Below, piece by piece: positions 41,901-48,365 of a stretch of DNA of 48,365 bases (its first letter is position 1; every line of letters starts with the position of its first letter). The DNA lies in assembly GCA_023458415.1 (NCBI GenBank), contig JAEWZO010000039.1, positions 1-48,365 of the forward strand, read 5' to 3'. The position numbers and the translations under genes are program-made. The notes beneath the pieces are model-generated. The model saw only the letters and a program-made list of their open reading frames with translations, was not told the DNA's origin and did not search any database. This stretch comes from Bacteroidota bacterium. Its GTDB lineage: Bacteria > Bacteroidota > Bacteroidia > Flavobacteriales > Weeksellaceae.

Positions 41901-42808
41901 GCCCAATCGTCAAGAGTTCCGGAACAGCAGTGAACGGCAACTACACTGTAGAATTTTACGTCCCGAAAGATATTAATTACGAAGTTGGTGCGGGAAGAAT
42001 TTTGGCGTATGCAGATAATAAAGTGTTCGATGTATTCAACAACCAGGAGCAAATGATTGGAGACATCAACCCGGATGGAATCAATGATAATGAACCTCCG
42101 AAAGTAAAACTTTATATGAACAACGTCAACTTTGCAGAAGGCGGAATCACCGACCAAAACCCGACCTTTTTGGCTTGCGTAACTGATGATACGGGTATCA
42201 ATTCCACCGGATCGGGAATCGGACACGATATTACAGTTGTTCTGGATGGTGAAGTGATTAATACCGTTGTGCTAAATGATTTTTATTTCTCCGGAGAAGG
42301 AAACGGCTGTGTAAACCCTACGCTAAAAGATTATCAGAAAGGTAATGTAACCTACCCTTTCCGCAACCTGAAACCCGGACCTCATCAACTGGTTTTCAAA
42401 GTATGGGATATAAACAATAATTCAACTACGGAAACGTTAAACTTTATAGTCAAGGACGAATCTGAGCAAAATCTACAGATTAACCGACCAATGAACTGGC
42501 CAAATCCGTTCACCAACAAGACGTACGTTCATTTCGAACATAATTGTGATGATCTTTTGGATGTGAATGTGCAGATTTACACCATCACAGGTAGACTGGT
42601 TAAAACAATTTCTACCGCAGTAACGGCAGAACCTTTCCTGGAAGGCTATCGCACACCGAGAACTGCAATTGAATGGGACGGAACTGATGATTTTGGCGAT
42701 GCAGTTGGGAAAGGTACGTATATTTTTAAGATATTTGCGCGCAGCCAGAATCAGGACAAATGTAAAGGAAGCGCAACTGCCGTTGAAAAAATGGTATTAT
42801 TGAAATAA
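38942..42808 (+). CDS. porU: T9SS C-terminal signal peptidase PorU
   Basis: Surface sortase-like cysteine protease of the T9SS: it removes the C-terminal sorting domain from cargo and attaches anionic lipopolysaccharide. 1288 residues with a signal peptide (ending F-F-A-Q). The gingipain-like C25 catalytic domain has the dyad H780 in Y-F-G-H-G-G and C818 in T-I-T-C-E-F. The C-terminal part has beta domains and ends in a T9SS sorting-domain-like segment (Y-T-I-T-G-R-L-V-K, W-D-G-T-D-D-F-G-D-A). Followed after 25 bp by porV, its partner, in one operon. Confidence 0.94.
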   Translation: MNRILTFVFTAFFAATFFAQSIRLNWQGFSTLDYGTETVKVPFFTNEGFQSSDNTVFISIKQKSKGKNLSVENMQWQKISERELFDLKKHDLPSTDFKSISNYHNKYDNEDLNFILVSTLKYESGEIFRLNSFDIREGNAVQNLKNPILGTTENPLRSGTFYKIKVDKSGIFKITSKFLSDNGINPSSINPKNFRVFGNGGLMLPENNQDPRYAALQENAIEVFGEDDGVWNDGDYALFYAQGPHGYNLYDVSNGKGHKRRETRTYASNNLNNVYDDFAYYFINFDQGPGKRVQNSDVAATAAPITRYDAYQVVNVDKLNLMKLGRIWTDDPFTTEKTITFNLNSPIQPEDQIRYRTATIGYFSQGNQLSVSLNGQVLTTQNAAGEYSVIQSTGILGGLSGNTLNFTVTPNISTNPNGRFYQDYVEVQYKENLSYNDKQMNFRDYSIEEGSGNQYAFQMSNSASVEQVWDVSDITNANRITNQSGTSGTFTFGYIADSEYFNNEFVAFKNSEAFLPQFVGKIDNQDLSALNKIDYLMITQPNMMGQAQRLADFYQSKYSVAVVDVNKIYNEFSSGSKDITAIRDFVTKLNNPAGTLKYVLLLGDTSYDFKGKNVPGSDVIPSYQSEQSGSLSASFVTDDYYVMTTMQTNLTSGVVGMLPDLPIGRLPAANPTEAKLLVDKTLAYNNALPGQSTPFGEWRMKLDFVVDDDNDIKFPFHETIEASLKEIFETGTIRSEYNVRKLYQDAFPAEISAGGQRFPQVNQAISNDMNNSLFMQYFGHGGVNGWAQERVLTSDEIQNFNNYNNIYSRFPLVSTITCEFTLWDDPETFSAGEQVIKHTEGGAATMITSSRKIAVIYGEAFTPRFNRRIFELNNDEFYSLGDAFLHAKIDHKANADHLRVNFLGDPAGKLSRPKRLLSIDNIDSPVQGQLRALDFVKVTGRILKEDGTLDETFNGRVAINIFDKKLDKKTLNNDGNLGVMSFREEGSPIVKSSGTAVNGNYTVEFYVPKDINYEVGAGRILAYADNKVFDVFNNQEQMIGDINPDGINDNEPPKVKLYMNNVNFAEGGITDQNPTFLACVTDDTGINSTGSGIGHDITVVLDGEVINTVVLNDFYFSGEGNGCVNPTLKDYQKGNVTYPFRNLKPGPHQLVFKVWDINNNSTTETLNFIVKDESEQNLQINRPMNWPNPFTNKTYVHFEHNCDDLLDVNVQIYTITGRLVKTISTAVTAEPFLEGYRTPRTAIEWDGTDDFGDAVGKGTYIFKIFARSQNQDKCKGSATAVEKMVLLK

Positions 42809-42833
42809 AAAAACAACTATAAAAAATGATTTT

Positions 42834-43964
42834 ATGATGCTTAGTAAAAAACTACTTTTAGGACTTGGCGTAAGTATGAGTGTTATGGCCTATTCTCAGG
42901 CTGATGTTCGTCCTGTTCTAACCGGAGCTCCGTTCCTAAGAATTTCGCCGGATGCAAGAGCCGGAGGTATGGGTGATCAGGGTGTGGTTACAACGTCTGA
43001 TGCTTTTTCGCAATTCTGGAACGCTGCAAAATATCCTTTCAGCAAAACAACTTCAGCAATTGGTGTTAACTATACGCCGTACATGGGAAAACTCACCAAT
43101 GATGTTTTCCTTCTTTATGGCGCTTACCATCAGTTTTTAGGAGATGACGAAAGATCCACTATTTCTGCAAGTATTTACTATTTCAATATGGGCGAGGTTG
43201 ATCTTACTGATATTGTAGGTAACGAAGTACAGCAACTGGGAACTTCCAAACCAAACGAGTTCTCCATTGACGTAGCTTATGGTCTGAAACTTTCAGATAC
43301 TTATTCCATGGCAGTAACTGGTAGATTTATTCGTTCAGATTTATCCGGAGGATTCAACTCCAATAATACTTTGAAGGCAGCGAATACTTTTGCGGTTGAT
43401 GTTTCCGGTTATTTCATGTCGCCAAGACACACTTCATTCGGAGATTACGACGGAAGAGTAAGAGCAGGTTGGGCTGTACAGAATTTGGGACCAAGACTTG
43501 ATTATACAGGAGATGATGAATCAAGATCTTATCTTCCGACAATGGCAAGATTAGGAGCAGGTTACGATTTATTTATTGATGATTTGAACCGTGTTGGACT
43601 GAACGTTGAAGCTTCAAAACTTTTGGTTCCGGGACCGGATGAAACTGGAAATGTACCAAATGTTGGTGTTATTGAAGGTATTGGAAATTCCTTCAGCAAC
43701 CCAAAAAGTATGATGTTCAGCGGCGCAGTTGAGTATGAATACGACAATGCATTTGCTGTTCGCGGCGGTTATTTTTATGAAAGTCCGGAGCAGGGAGCAA
43801 GACAATATGCTACTGTGGGTGTAGGATTGAAATATCAGTCTTTCGGACTCGATCTTTCTTACTTGGTGAACACATCAAAAATTAATTCAGCACTGGATAA
43901 CACACTACGTTTCGGTTTAACCTGGAATATCGGTGAAGAAACTTACAATGCTCAGGATTATTAA
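42834..43964 (+). CDS. porV: T9SS outer-membrane shuttle protein PorV
   Basis: FadL-like 14-strand barrel that collects cargo from the SprA translocon and passes it to PorU. 376 residues with a signal peptide ending A-Y-S-Q-A. Characteristic segments are the N-terminal L-R-I-S-P-D-A-R-A-G-G-M-G-D and S-Q-F-W-N-A-A-K-Y-P-F, followed by regular beta strands. Cotranscribed with porU (25-bp gap) and followed by a strong terminator, so the T9SS unit here is two genes plus the divergent gldJ. Confidence 0.94.
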   Translation: MMLSKKLLLGLGVSMSVMAYSQADVRPVLTGAPFLRISPDARAGGMGDQGVVTTSDAFSQFWNAAKYPFSKTTSAIGVNYTPYMGKLTNDVFLLYGAYHQFLGDDERSTISASIYYFNMGEVDLTDIVGNEVQQLGTSKPNEFSIDVAYGLKLSDTYSMAVTGRFIRSDLSGGFNSNNTLKAANTFAVDVSGYFMSPRHTSFGDYDGRVRAGWAVQNLGPRLDYTGDDESRSYLPTMARLGAGYDLFIDDLNRVGLNVEASKLLVPGPDETGNVPNVGVIEGIGNSFSNPKSMMFSGAVEYEYDNAFAVRGGYFYESPEQGARQYATVGVGLKYQSFGLDLSYLVNTSKINSALDNTLRFGLTWNIGEETYNAQDY

Positions 43965-43983
43965 TCCTCCGAGATAGAACGAT

Positions 43984-44025
43984 AAAAAAAATGCGGATTC
44001 AGATTTCTGAATTCGCATTTTTTTT
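43984..44025 (+). terminator. terminator of the porU-porV operon
   Basis: A long near-perfect stem (5' arm to 44002, 3' arm from 44007; core ATGCGGATTCAG / CTGAATTCGCAT) is followed by a run of T. It lies 20 bp past the porV stop. Confidence 0.9.
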
Positions 44026-44136
44026 TGCTGTTTAAAAGTATAATATTTAAAAATTTGCATATTAACACATTCTCCTTTTCAAAATTATGTTTTTTTTATT
44101 ACTTTTAGCCAATTAATTTTTTACAATCGTTTTATT

Positions 44137-45729
44137 ATGAAAAAACTTTTACTTTCTTGCCTGTTATTAGCTGGTATTGGCGCAAATGCGCAGTACTCCT
44201 ATACAGGTACTTTTGAAGAAGCTACTAACTTAGGCCAGTATGGTCAGTTTGGTGGCGGAACTATCGCTGCCGCTGCTGCTTGTAACGGTACGCTTGGAGG
44301 ACAAACAACATTTGGCGGTAGTGTAACGCAATCTGGATGGATGTTGATGATGAATGTAATTGAAGAAGAATTCGGTCAGGTAAACAACGGCCAGTCTGCT
44401 ACAGTTACATTAAGCTACAAAAAAGCTGCAGGACTAACCGGAACAGGTTATGTTGCTCTTTTTACGCAGGATCCTACAACTGGATCTTGGTTAATTGAAG
44501 CTATTGGTCCAACCATTACTTTTACAGCTGATGCTATTACAACATGTACTGCGGCTACTGGCAATATTCCTACCGGAAAAATGCAGCCTGGAGGTGCTTA
44601 CGGAGTTGGTATTTGGTTCAGCAGAACTGGTGGTACAACAGGTAACCTTTATGTTGATGATATCGACATCGTACAAAGATCTGTTGAAGCTGCTCCTGAG
44701 TGTACAACATTTACAAATCCAGTTGATGGTGCAACAATTCCTGCAGGTACTTCATCTTTCTCTTGGGCAGAAGCAGCCAATGCTGTTAACTACAAAGTTA
44801 AGATTGGAACAACTTCCGGTGGAACTGACCTTTTCAACGAAACTGTAGGTGGAACATCTGTAAATGTTGCTCTTGCTCCTGGAACTACGTATTATGCAAG
44901 CGTAACTCCAAGCAACACGTTGGGTGACGCTCAAGGATGTACTGAAATTACTTTCACTACTTCAACACAAGTTACTTACTGTGGTCCTCTTACTTCAACG
45001 GCTCCTACTGCTATTGCGCCAATTAAGTCTGTAAACTTTGCAGGTGTTACTCATACTTCTGATGCTAACGCAACTACAATTGGTACTTTCCCTGTTCATC
45101 AGGATTTCACAAGTACAGTATTTGAAGTGAAAAATGACGTTACTACTCTACCAATCACTGTATTGGGAACAACAAACGGAAACCCTTTAAATGGTTGGGC
45201 AATGTCTGTATTCATCGACTGGAACGGTGATGGTGACTTTACTGATGCTGGAGAATCTTACTTCAACACTACCGCAACAATGGTTAGAGTTGCTGGTGTT
45301 GCTGATAACCCAGTTTCATTGACCGGAAACATCACAATTCCTACAGGAACTGCTTTAGGACAGAAGAGAATGAGAGTTAAATATAACTTCTCCGGTACTG
45401 CACTTCATACAGCGCTTCAAACCGGATGTGCAGATATGCTGAACGGTCAGGCTGAAGATTACACCATCGATTATCAGGATGCTCTTGCAGTTTCTGATGT
45501 GAACAAGAACAAAGTTTCTGTTTATCCTAACCCATTTGCAGATGTTCTTAAAGTTAGCGATGTAAAAGATGTTAAATCCATCACTATTACAGATCTTTCA
45601 GGTAGAACAGTTAGCACACTTGCTCCTGCAGCTGAACTTCAGTTGGGTCACCTTAAATCAGGACTTTACATCGTAACGCTTAAGTACAACGATGGAACTG
45701 TAAAAACTCTGAAAGCAATTAAGAAATAA
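44137..45729 (+). CDS. secreted T9SS cargo protein with GEVED and Fn3-like domains
   Basis: 530 residues with a signal peptide (A-N-A-Q). An N-terminal beta-sandwich (about 20-183) is followed by a fibronectin-III-like domain (about 188-277), then a GEVED domain (F-I-D-W-N-G-D-G-D-F-T-D-A-G-E, A-E-D-Y-T-I), and a type A T9SS sorting domain (V-Y-P-N-P-F-A-D-V to L-K-A-I-K-K). No catalytic domain is seen, so it is probably an adhesive or matrix protein. It follows porV after 172 bp that hold a terminator and a near-consensus -7 box (TACTTTTA, 44100-44107), so it has its own promoter. Confidence 0.9.
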   Translation: MKKLLLSCLLLAGIGANAQYSYTGTFEEATNLGQYGQFGGGTIAAAAACNGTLGGQTTFGGSVTQSGWMLMMNVIEEEFGQVNNGQSATVTLSYKKAAGLTGTGYVALFTQDPTTGSWLIEAIGPTITFTADAITTCTAATGNIPTGKMQPGGAYGVGIWFSRTGGTTGNLYVDDIDIVQRSVEAAPECTTFTNPVDGATIPAGTSSFSWAEAANAVNYKVKIGTTSGGTDLFNETVGGTSVNVALAPGTTYYASVTPSNTLGDAQGCTEITFTTSTQVTYCGPLTSTAPTAIAPIKSVNFAGVTHTSDANATTIGTFPVHQDFTSTVFEVKNDVTTLPITVLGTTNGNPLNGWAMSVFIDWNGDGDFTDAGESYFNTTATMVRVAGVADNPVSLTGNITIPTGTALGQKRMRVKYNFSGTALHTALQTGCADMLNGQAEDYTIDYQDALAVSDVNKNKVSVYPNPFADVLKVSDVKDVKSITITDLSGRTVSTLAPAAELQLGHLKSGLYIVTLKYNDGTVKTLKAIKK

Positions 45730-45754
45730 GAATTCTTTTTACAGAAATAAATGA

Positions 45755-45779
45755 AGAGCGGCAGTTGCCGCTCTTTTTT
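45755..45779 (+). terminator. terminator after the T9SS cargo gene
   Basis: AGAGCGGCA / TGCCGCTCT, up to nine paired bases around a minimal loop, then TTTTTT. An ATG at 45751 directly before this stem should not be used as a start for the next gene. Confidence 0.9.
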
Positions 45780-45816
45780 GTTGCGCTTCATCCCAATTTT
45801 ACAATACATTTGCGGA

Positions 45817-48054
45817 ATGAATTATGCCACCGAACTGAAAAGATTTATTACAAGCCAGTATATATTCTCGGCAGTTCGCATTGCACTTGCTATTGTAATA
45901 CCCAGCGTAATTCTCGCTTACTTTGGTTTGCTGAAAGAATTTTTCCTGTTTCCATTAGGAACCAGTTTTGTCGGCTTAACCGATATGAGTGGTCCATTTC
46001 ACCGGAGGAGAAACTCACTGATTCTGGCTGTATTCAGTTTTACCATCGTAGCTGCAACCGCATCATTCCTGAAAGATTATCCAGCGCTTATTTTTATCGA
46101 AATAATCGTTTTCGGGATGTTCTTTTCCCTTCTTGGCGTGTATGGGCAACGATTGGCTGCAGTAGGCGCACTTTCACTCGTGGTATTGTCCATCTTTATC
46201 GATGGACATCTAAGCGGCTCGAATCTTCCTAAAAGTATTCTGATTTTTTCAGCAGGATGCGCGTGGTTTTTACTTGTTTTTCTGGTCGTATCAAAACTGC
46301 AGCCCTACAAACTTGCCGGACAAATGATTGGTGAAAATTTTATTGAACTCGCTGATTATCTGAAAATTAAATCTAAATTCTACTTAAAAAACCCTGACCT
46401 GGATGCTCTCTACAAAGAAGTAATTGCAAAGCAGGTTGTTATTAAAAATCTTCAGGAAGAAACCCGCGAAGTGGTCTTTAAAACGAGAACCATTGTTAAC
46501 GAAAGTACAACCAACAGCCGATTGTTGATGTTGATGTTTCTCAACACTATTGACCTTTACGAAAAACTTTTCACTGCTGACCAAGATTATAGCAAAGTGC
46601 ACGATTTTTTCGGAAACAAAACTATTCTCAACGCGATTCATCAATATCTACTCAAACTATCCGAAGAGTTGACTAATATCGGAATCGCGATGCAAACGGG
46701 AACCAAAACCAAACCGTTGCAAGACATCGATCTTGAAATAAAACAGGTTTTCGATGAATATTTTGACCTGAGAAACCAACATCTTTCCGCAGAAACTCTC
46801 GAAAAGTTTATGGCGTTGCGCGTGATTCTGCTGCGTATTTACGAAGTTACCGAAGATGTAAAAACCATTTACAAAATTTTCACTCAGGATCATAAACTTG
46901 CCAAAAGTCTTTCCACTGGACTCGATTATGAGAAGTTTGTTCCGAAACAGGAAAAACTGAATTTTAAAGTTTTAAAGAATAATTTTTCTTTGAAATCCAG
47001 TCAGTTCCGACATGCGATAAGAATCACCGCAGCTTTGCTTATCGGTTACGCAATTTCCAAACTCAGCTTTTTGGGAATTGGACATTCGTACTGGATCCTT
47101 ATTACCATTATCGCCATTATGCGGCCGGCTTACAGCACCACAAAACATCGCAACTTACTTCGGCTTTATGGCACACTTGCCGGAGCGGCAGTTGCGTATA
47201 TGCTCTTAATTTCCATTGAAAACTCAACCGCATTACTTGCAATTCTGCTCACGAGTATGATTCTGTGTTTTGCCTTGCTGAAAGACAAATACGCATGGGC
47301 TGTTTTCTTTATGACGATTTATGTTTTTATTGCATTTAATTTCCTGAATCCAGGGAATGTAAATCTTGTTTTCAAAGACCGGATTTTGGACACTGCCATT
47401 GCAGGTGTCGTAGCTTTTCTTATTTCGTATTACGTACTCCCTGTTTGGGAACATACGCAGAATATCGATTTGATGAAAAAATCCGCTGCCGCAAACCTGA
47501 AATATTTCGAAAATGTAATTGAAAAATTCAAAAATAGAAATGTGGATGATGAAGAATACCGCATGAAACGTAAAGACGCCATCATCTCTCTCGCCAATCT
47601 GTCGGATAATTTTCAGCGAATGCTTTCTGATCCGAAAAACCAAAGGAGAAAAATGGAAACCGTCCATCAGTTTGTTACTACTTCGCATTTGGCTACGGCT
47701 TACACTGCATCTTTGTCGCAATATTCCACTTCGGATAATGAATTTCCTGAAATCAATATTGAAAGCTGGTGCGAAAAAATTTCTTCTGAATTGAAGTTAA
47801 CATCCGCAATTTTAGATGACCAAAAACCTGAAACAAAACCTTTGAACCCAAATATAAACCCGATTGATGAAGTTGGTCAACTGCTGGAAAAAAGGAAAAA
47901 GGAGATTGCCGAAACAGATGTAATGAATCTTCGTGATCCGAAAAGAATTACACGTTTAACAGAACTCAAAAACATCCGTGAACTTTTGGAACTATTGTTC
48001 GACGTTGTGCATGAGCAACGTAAAATTGTTGAAAACTATAAAAAATTGGTTTAG
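45817..48054 (+). CDS. FUSC-family (YccS-like) inner-membrane protein
   Basis: 745 residues from the ATG at 45817. The frame is open from an ATG at 45751, but that one begins in a terminator hairpin. Two membrane blocks (about 20-160 and 400-540) with cytoplasmic regions after each give the usual FUSC layout; motifs include Y-W-I-L-I-T-I-I-A-I-M-R-P-A-Y-S and R-L-Y-G-T-L-A-G-A in the second block. Homologues are linked to efflux of aromatic acids, but direct functional evidence is limited. The stop overlaps that of a convergent phosphopantetheinyl transferase gene. Confidence 0.88.
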   Translation: MNYATELKRFITSQYIFSAVRIALAIVIPSVILAYFGLLKEFFLFPLGTSFVGLTDMSGPFHRRRNSLILAVFSFTIVAATASFLKDYPALIFIEIIVFGMFFSLLGVYGQRLAAVGALSLVVLSIFIDGHLSGSNLPKSILIFSAGCAWFLLVFLVVSKLQPYKLAGQMIGENFIELADYLKIKSKFYLKNPDLDALYKEVIAKQVVIKNLQEETREVVFKTRTIVNESTTNSRLLMLMFLNTIDLYEKLFTADQDYSKVHDFFGNKTILNAIHQYLLKLSEELTNIGIAMQTGTKTKPLQDIDLEIKQVFDEYFDLRNQHLSAETLEKFMALRVILLRIYEVTEDVKTIYKIFTQDHKLAKSLSTGLDYEKFVPKQEKLNFKVLKNNFSLKSSQFRHAIRITAALLIGYAISKLSFLGIGHSYWILITIIAIMRPAYSTTKHRNLLRLYGTLAGAAVAYMLLISIENSTALLAILLTSMILCFALLKDKYAWAVFFMTIYVFIAFNFLNPGNVNLVFKDRILDTAIAGVVAFLISYYVLPVWEHTQNIDLMKKSAAANLKYFENVIEKFKNRNVDDEEYRMKRKDAIISLANLSDNFQRMLSDPKNQRRKMETVHQFVTTSHLATAYTASLSQYSTSDNEFPEINIESWCEKISSELKLTSAILDDQKPETKPLNPNINPIDEVGQLLEKRKKEIAETDVMNLRDPKRITRLTELKNIRELLELLFDVVHEQRKIVENYKKLV

Positions 48055-48365
48055 AAAATATTACCTGTCGGAATTTTGTAATGAATCTGATGGTTTTCTT
48101 CTATAATGGCAAAATAGAAATCTTCAATTTGGCAAACTTGCGCGACATAACAGTCTTCAAATTCCTCATCAAAAACCCTGCATCGTATTTCAGTAAGGTT
48201 TTCCAAACGGAACTGCTCCACTTCATAATGTTTTTTCAGCGACCAATATTTAGACGGATGAAGTTTGTACAGTGCCTCTTTTATGACCCAGATTACGGTT
48301 AGAAACTCAGTTTCATTTTCGTTTGCAGTCCAGTCTTCTTCTGAGGGATGTAAAAATTTATGTTT
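48051..48365 (-). CDS. 4'-phosphopantetheinyl transferase, C-terminal part
   Basis: Open minus-strand frame of 104 codons from the window edge to a TAA at 48051-48053; the N-terminal part lies outside. It contains W-V-I-K-E-A-L-Y-K-L, the W-x-x-K-E-A motif of Sfp-type transferases, which attach phosphopantetheine to carrier proteins. A preceding segment with F-L-H-P-S-E-E matches the region before this motif. Overlaps the FUSC stop by 3 bases. The carrier protein served is unknown. Confidence 0.8.
   Translation of the reverse strand, partial: KHKFLHPSEEDWTANENETEFLTVIWVIKEALYKLHPSKYWSLKKHYEVEQFRLENLTEIRCRVFDEEFEDCYVAQVCQIEDFYFAIIEENHQIHYKIPTGNIF

Noticed and set aside
45751..45816. An earlier ATG for the FUSC-family protein
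   Set aside because: It begins immediately before and runs through the terminator hairpin of the previous gene, and the first 22 codons do not look like a FUSC N-terminus.
1..48365. CRISPR arrays, tRNA or rRNA genes, insertion sequences and prophage genes
   Set aside because: I saw no regularly spaced repeats, cloverleaf or rRNA-like blocks, transposase or phage genes; apart from the decayed interval at 11.6-12.7 kb, the region looks like ordinary chromosomal backbone.

Overview
The window reads as a chromosomal segment of a flavobacterium of the Chryseobacterium/Kaistella type (Weeksellaceae). The grounds are AT-rich coding sequence, adjacent gldJ, porU and porV genes of the type IX secretion system (T9SS), cargo proteins ending in T9SS sorting domains, a Bacteroidetes-type LptC, near-absence of Shine-Dalgarno sites, and several matches to the Bacteroidetes promoter box TAnnTTTG. 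There are no rRNA or tRNA genes, insertion sequences or CRISPR arrays.

Left part (1-12.9 kb, almost all minus strand): apaG; an odhA / secreted hypothetical / odhB operon for the 2-oxoglutarate dehydrogenase complex; an SRPBCC membrane protein; and a glycogen operon transcribed glgB-glgA-glgC that ends at a perfect 12-bp hairpin. GlgB carries a basic tail of about 108 residues. Upstream of glgB lie decayed sequences: a membrane-protein remnant and a T9SS cargo pseudogene with one amber codon and one frameshift.

Centre (12.9-21.8 kb, plus strand): the most interesting region. It is a run of a carbohydrate-binding-module/esterase fusion, an M17 aminopeptidase, an ATP-grasp ligase, a second esterase, a second ATP-grasp ligase, a GCS2-type carboxylate-amine ligase and a class I glutamine amidotransferase-like protein. 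A strong terminator follows, and then a third, divergent ATP-grasp-like protein. All recognisable catalytic motifs are intact. I read it as a small-peptide or amide metabolite pathway with unknown product. A DUF389 membrane protein follows, then a full cyanophycin cycle: cphA (synthetase) divergent from cphB (cyanophycinase) plus an isoaspartyl peptidase. Glycogen, an orphan amide-ligase pathway and cyanophycin therefore sit within about 22 kb.

Right part (27.8-48.4 kb): a surface-type lipoprotein, fabH, corA, a DNA polymerase III delta' subunit, an outer-membrane protein with lptC and anmK, a small SRPBCC protein, a Nudix hydrolase, murF, then divergent gldJ and porU-porV, a T9SS cargo protein, a FUSC-family membrane protein, and the 3' part of a phosphopantetheinyl transferase cut by the window edge. 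Several convergent pairs here have stop codons that touch or overlap. For ten genes the longest open frame begins too far upstream or at a non-ATG codon; I give the preferred starts in the entries.
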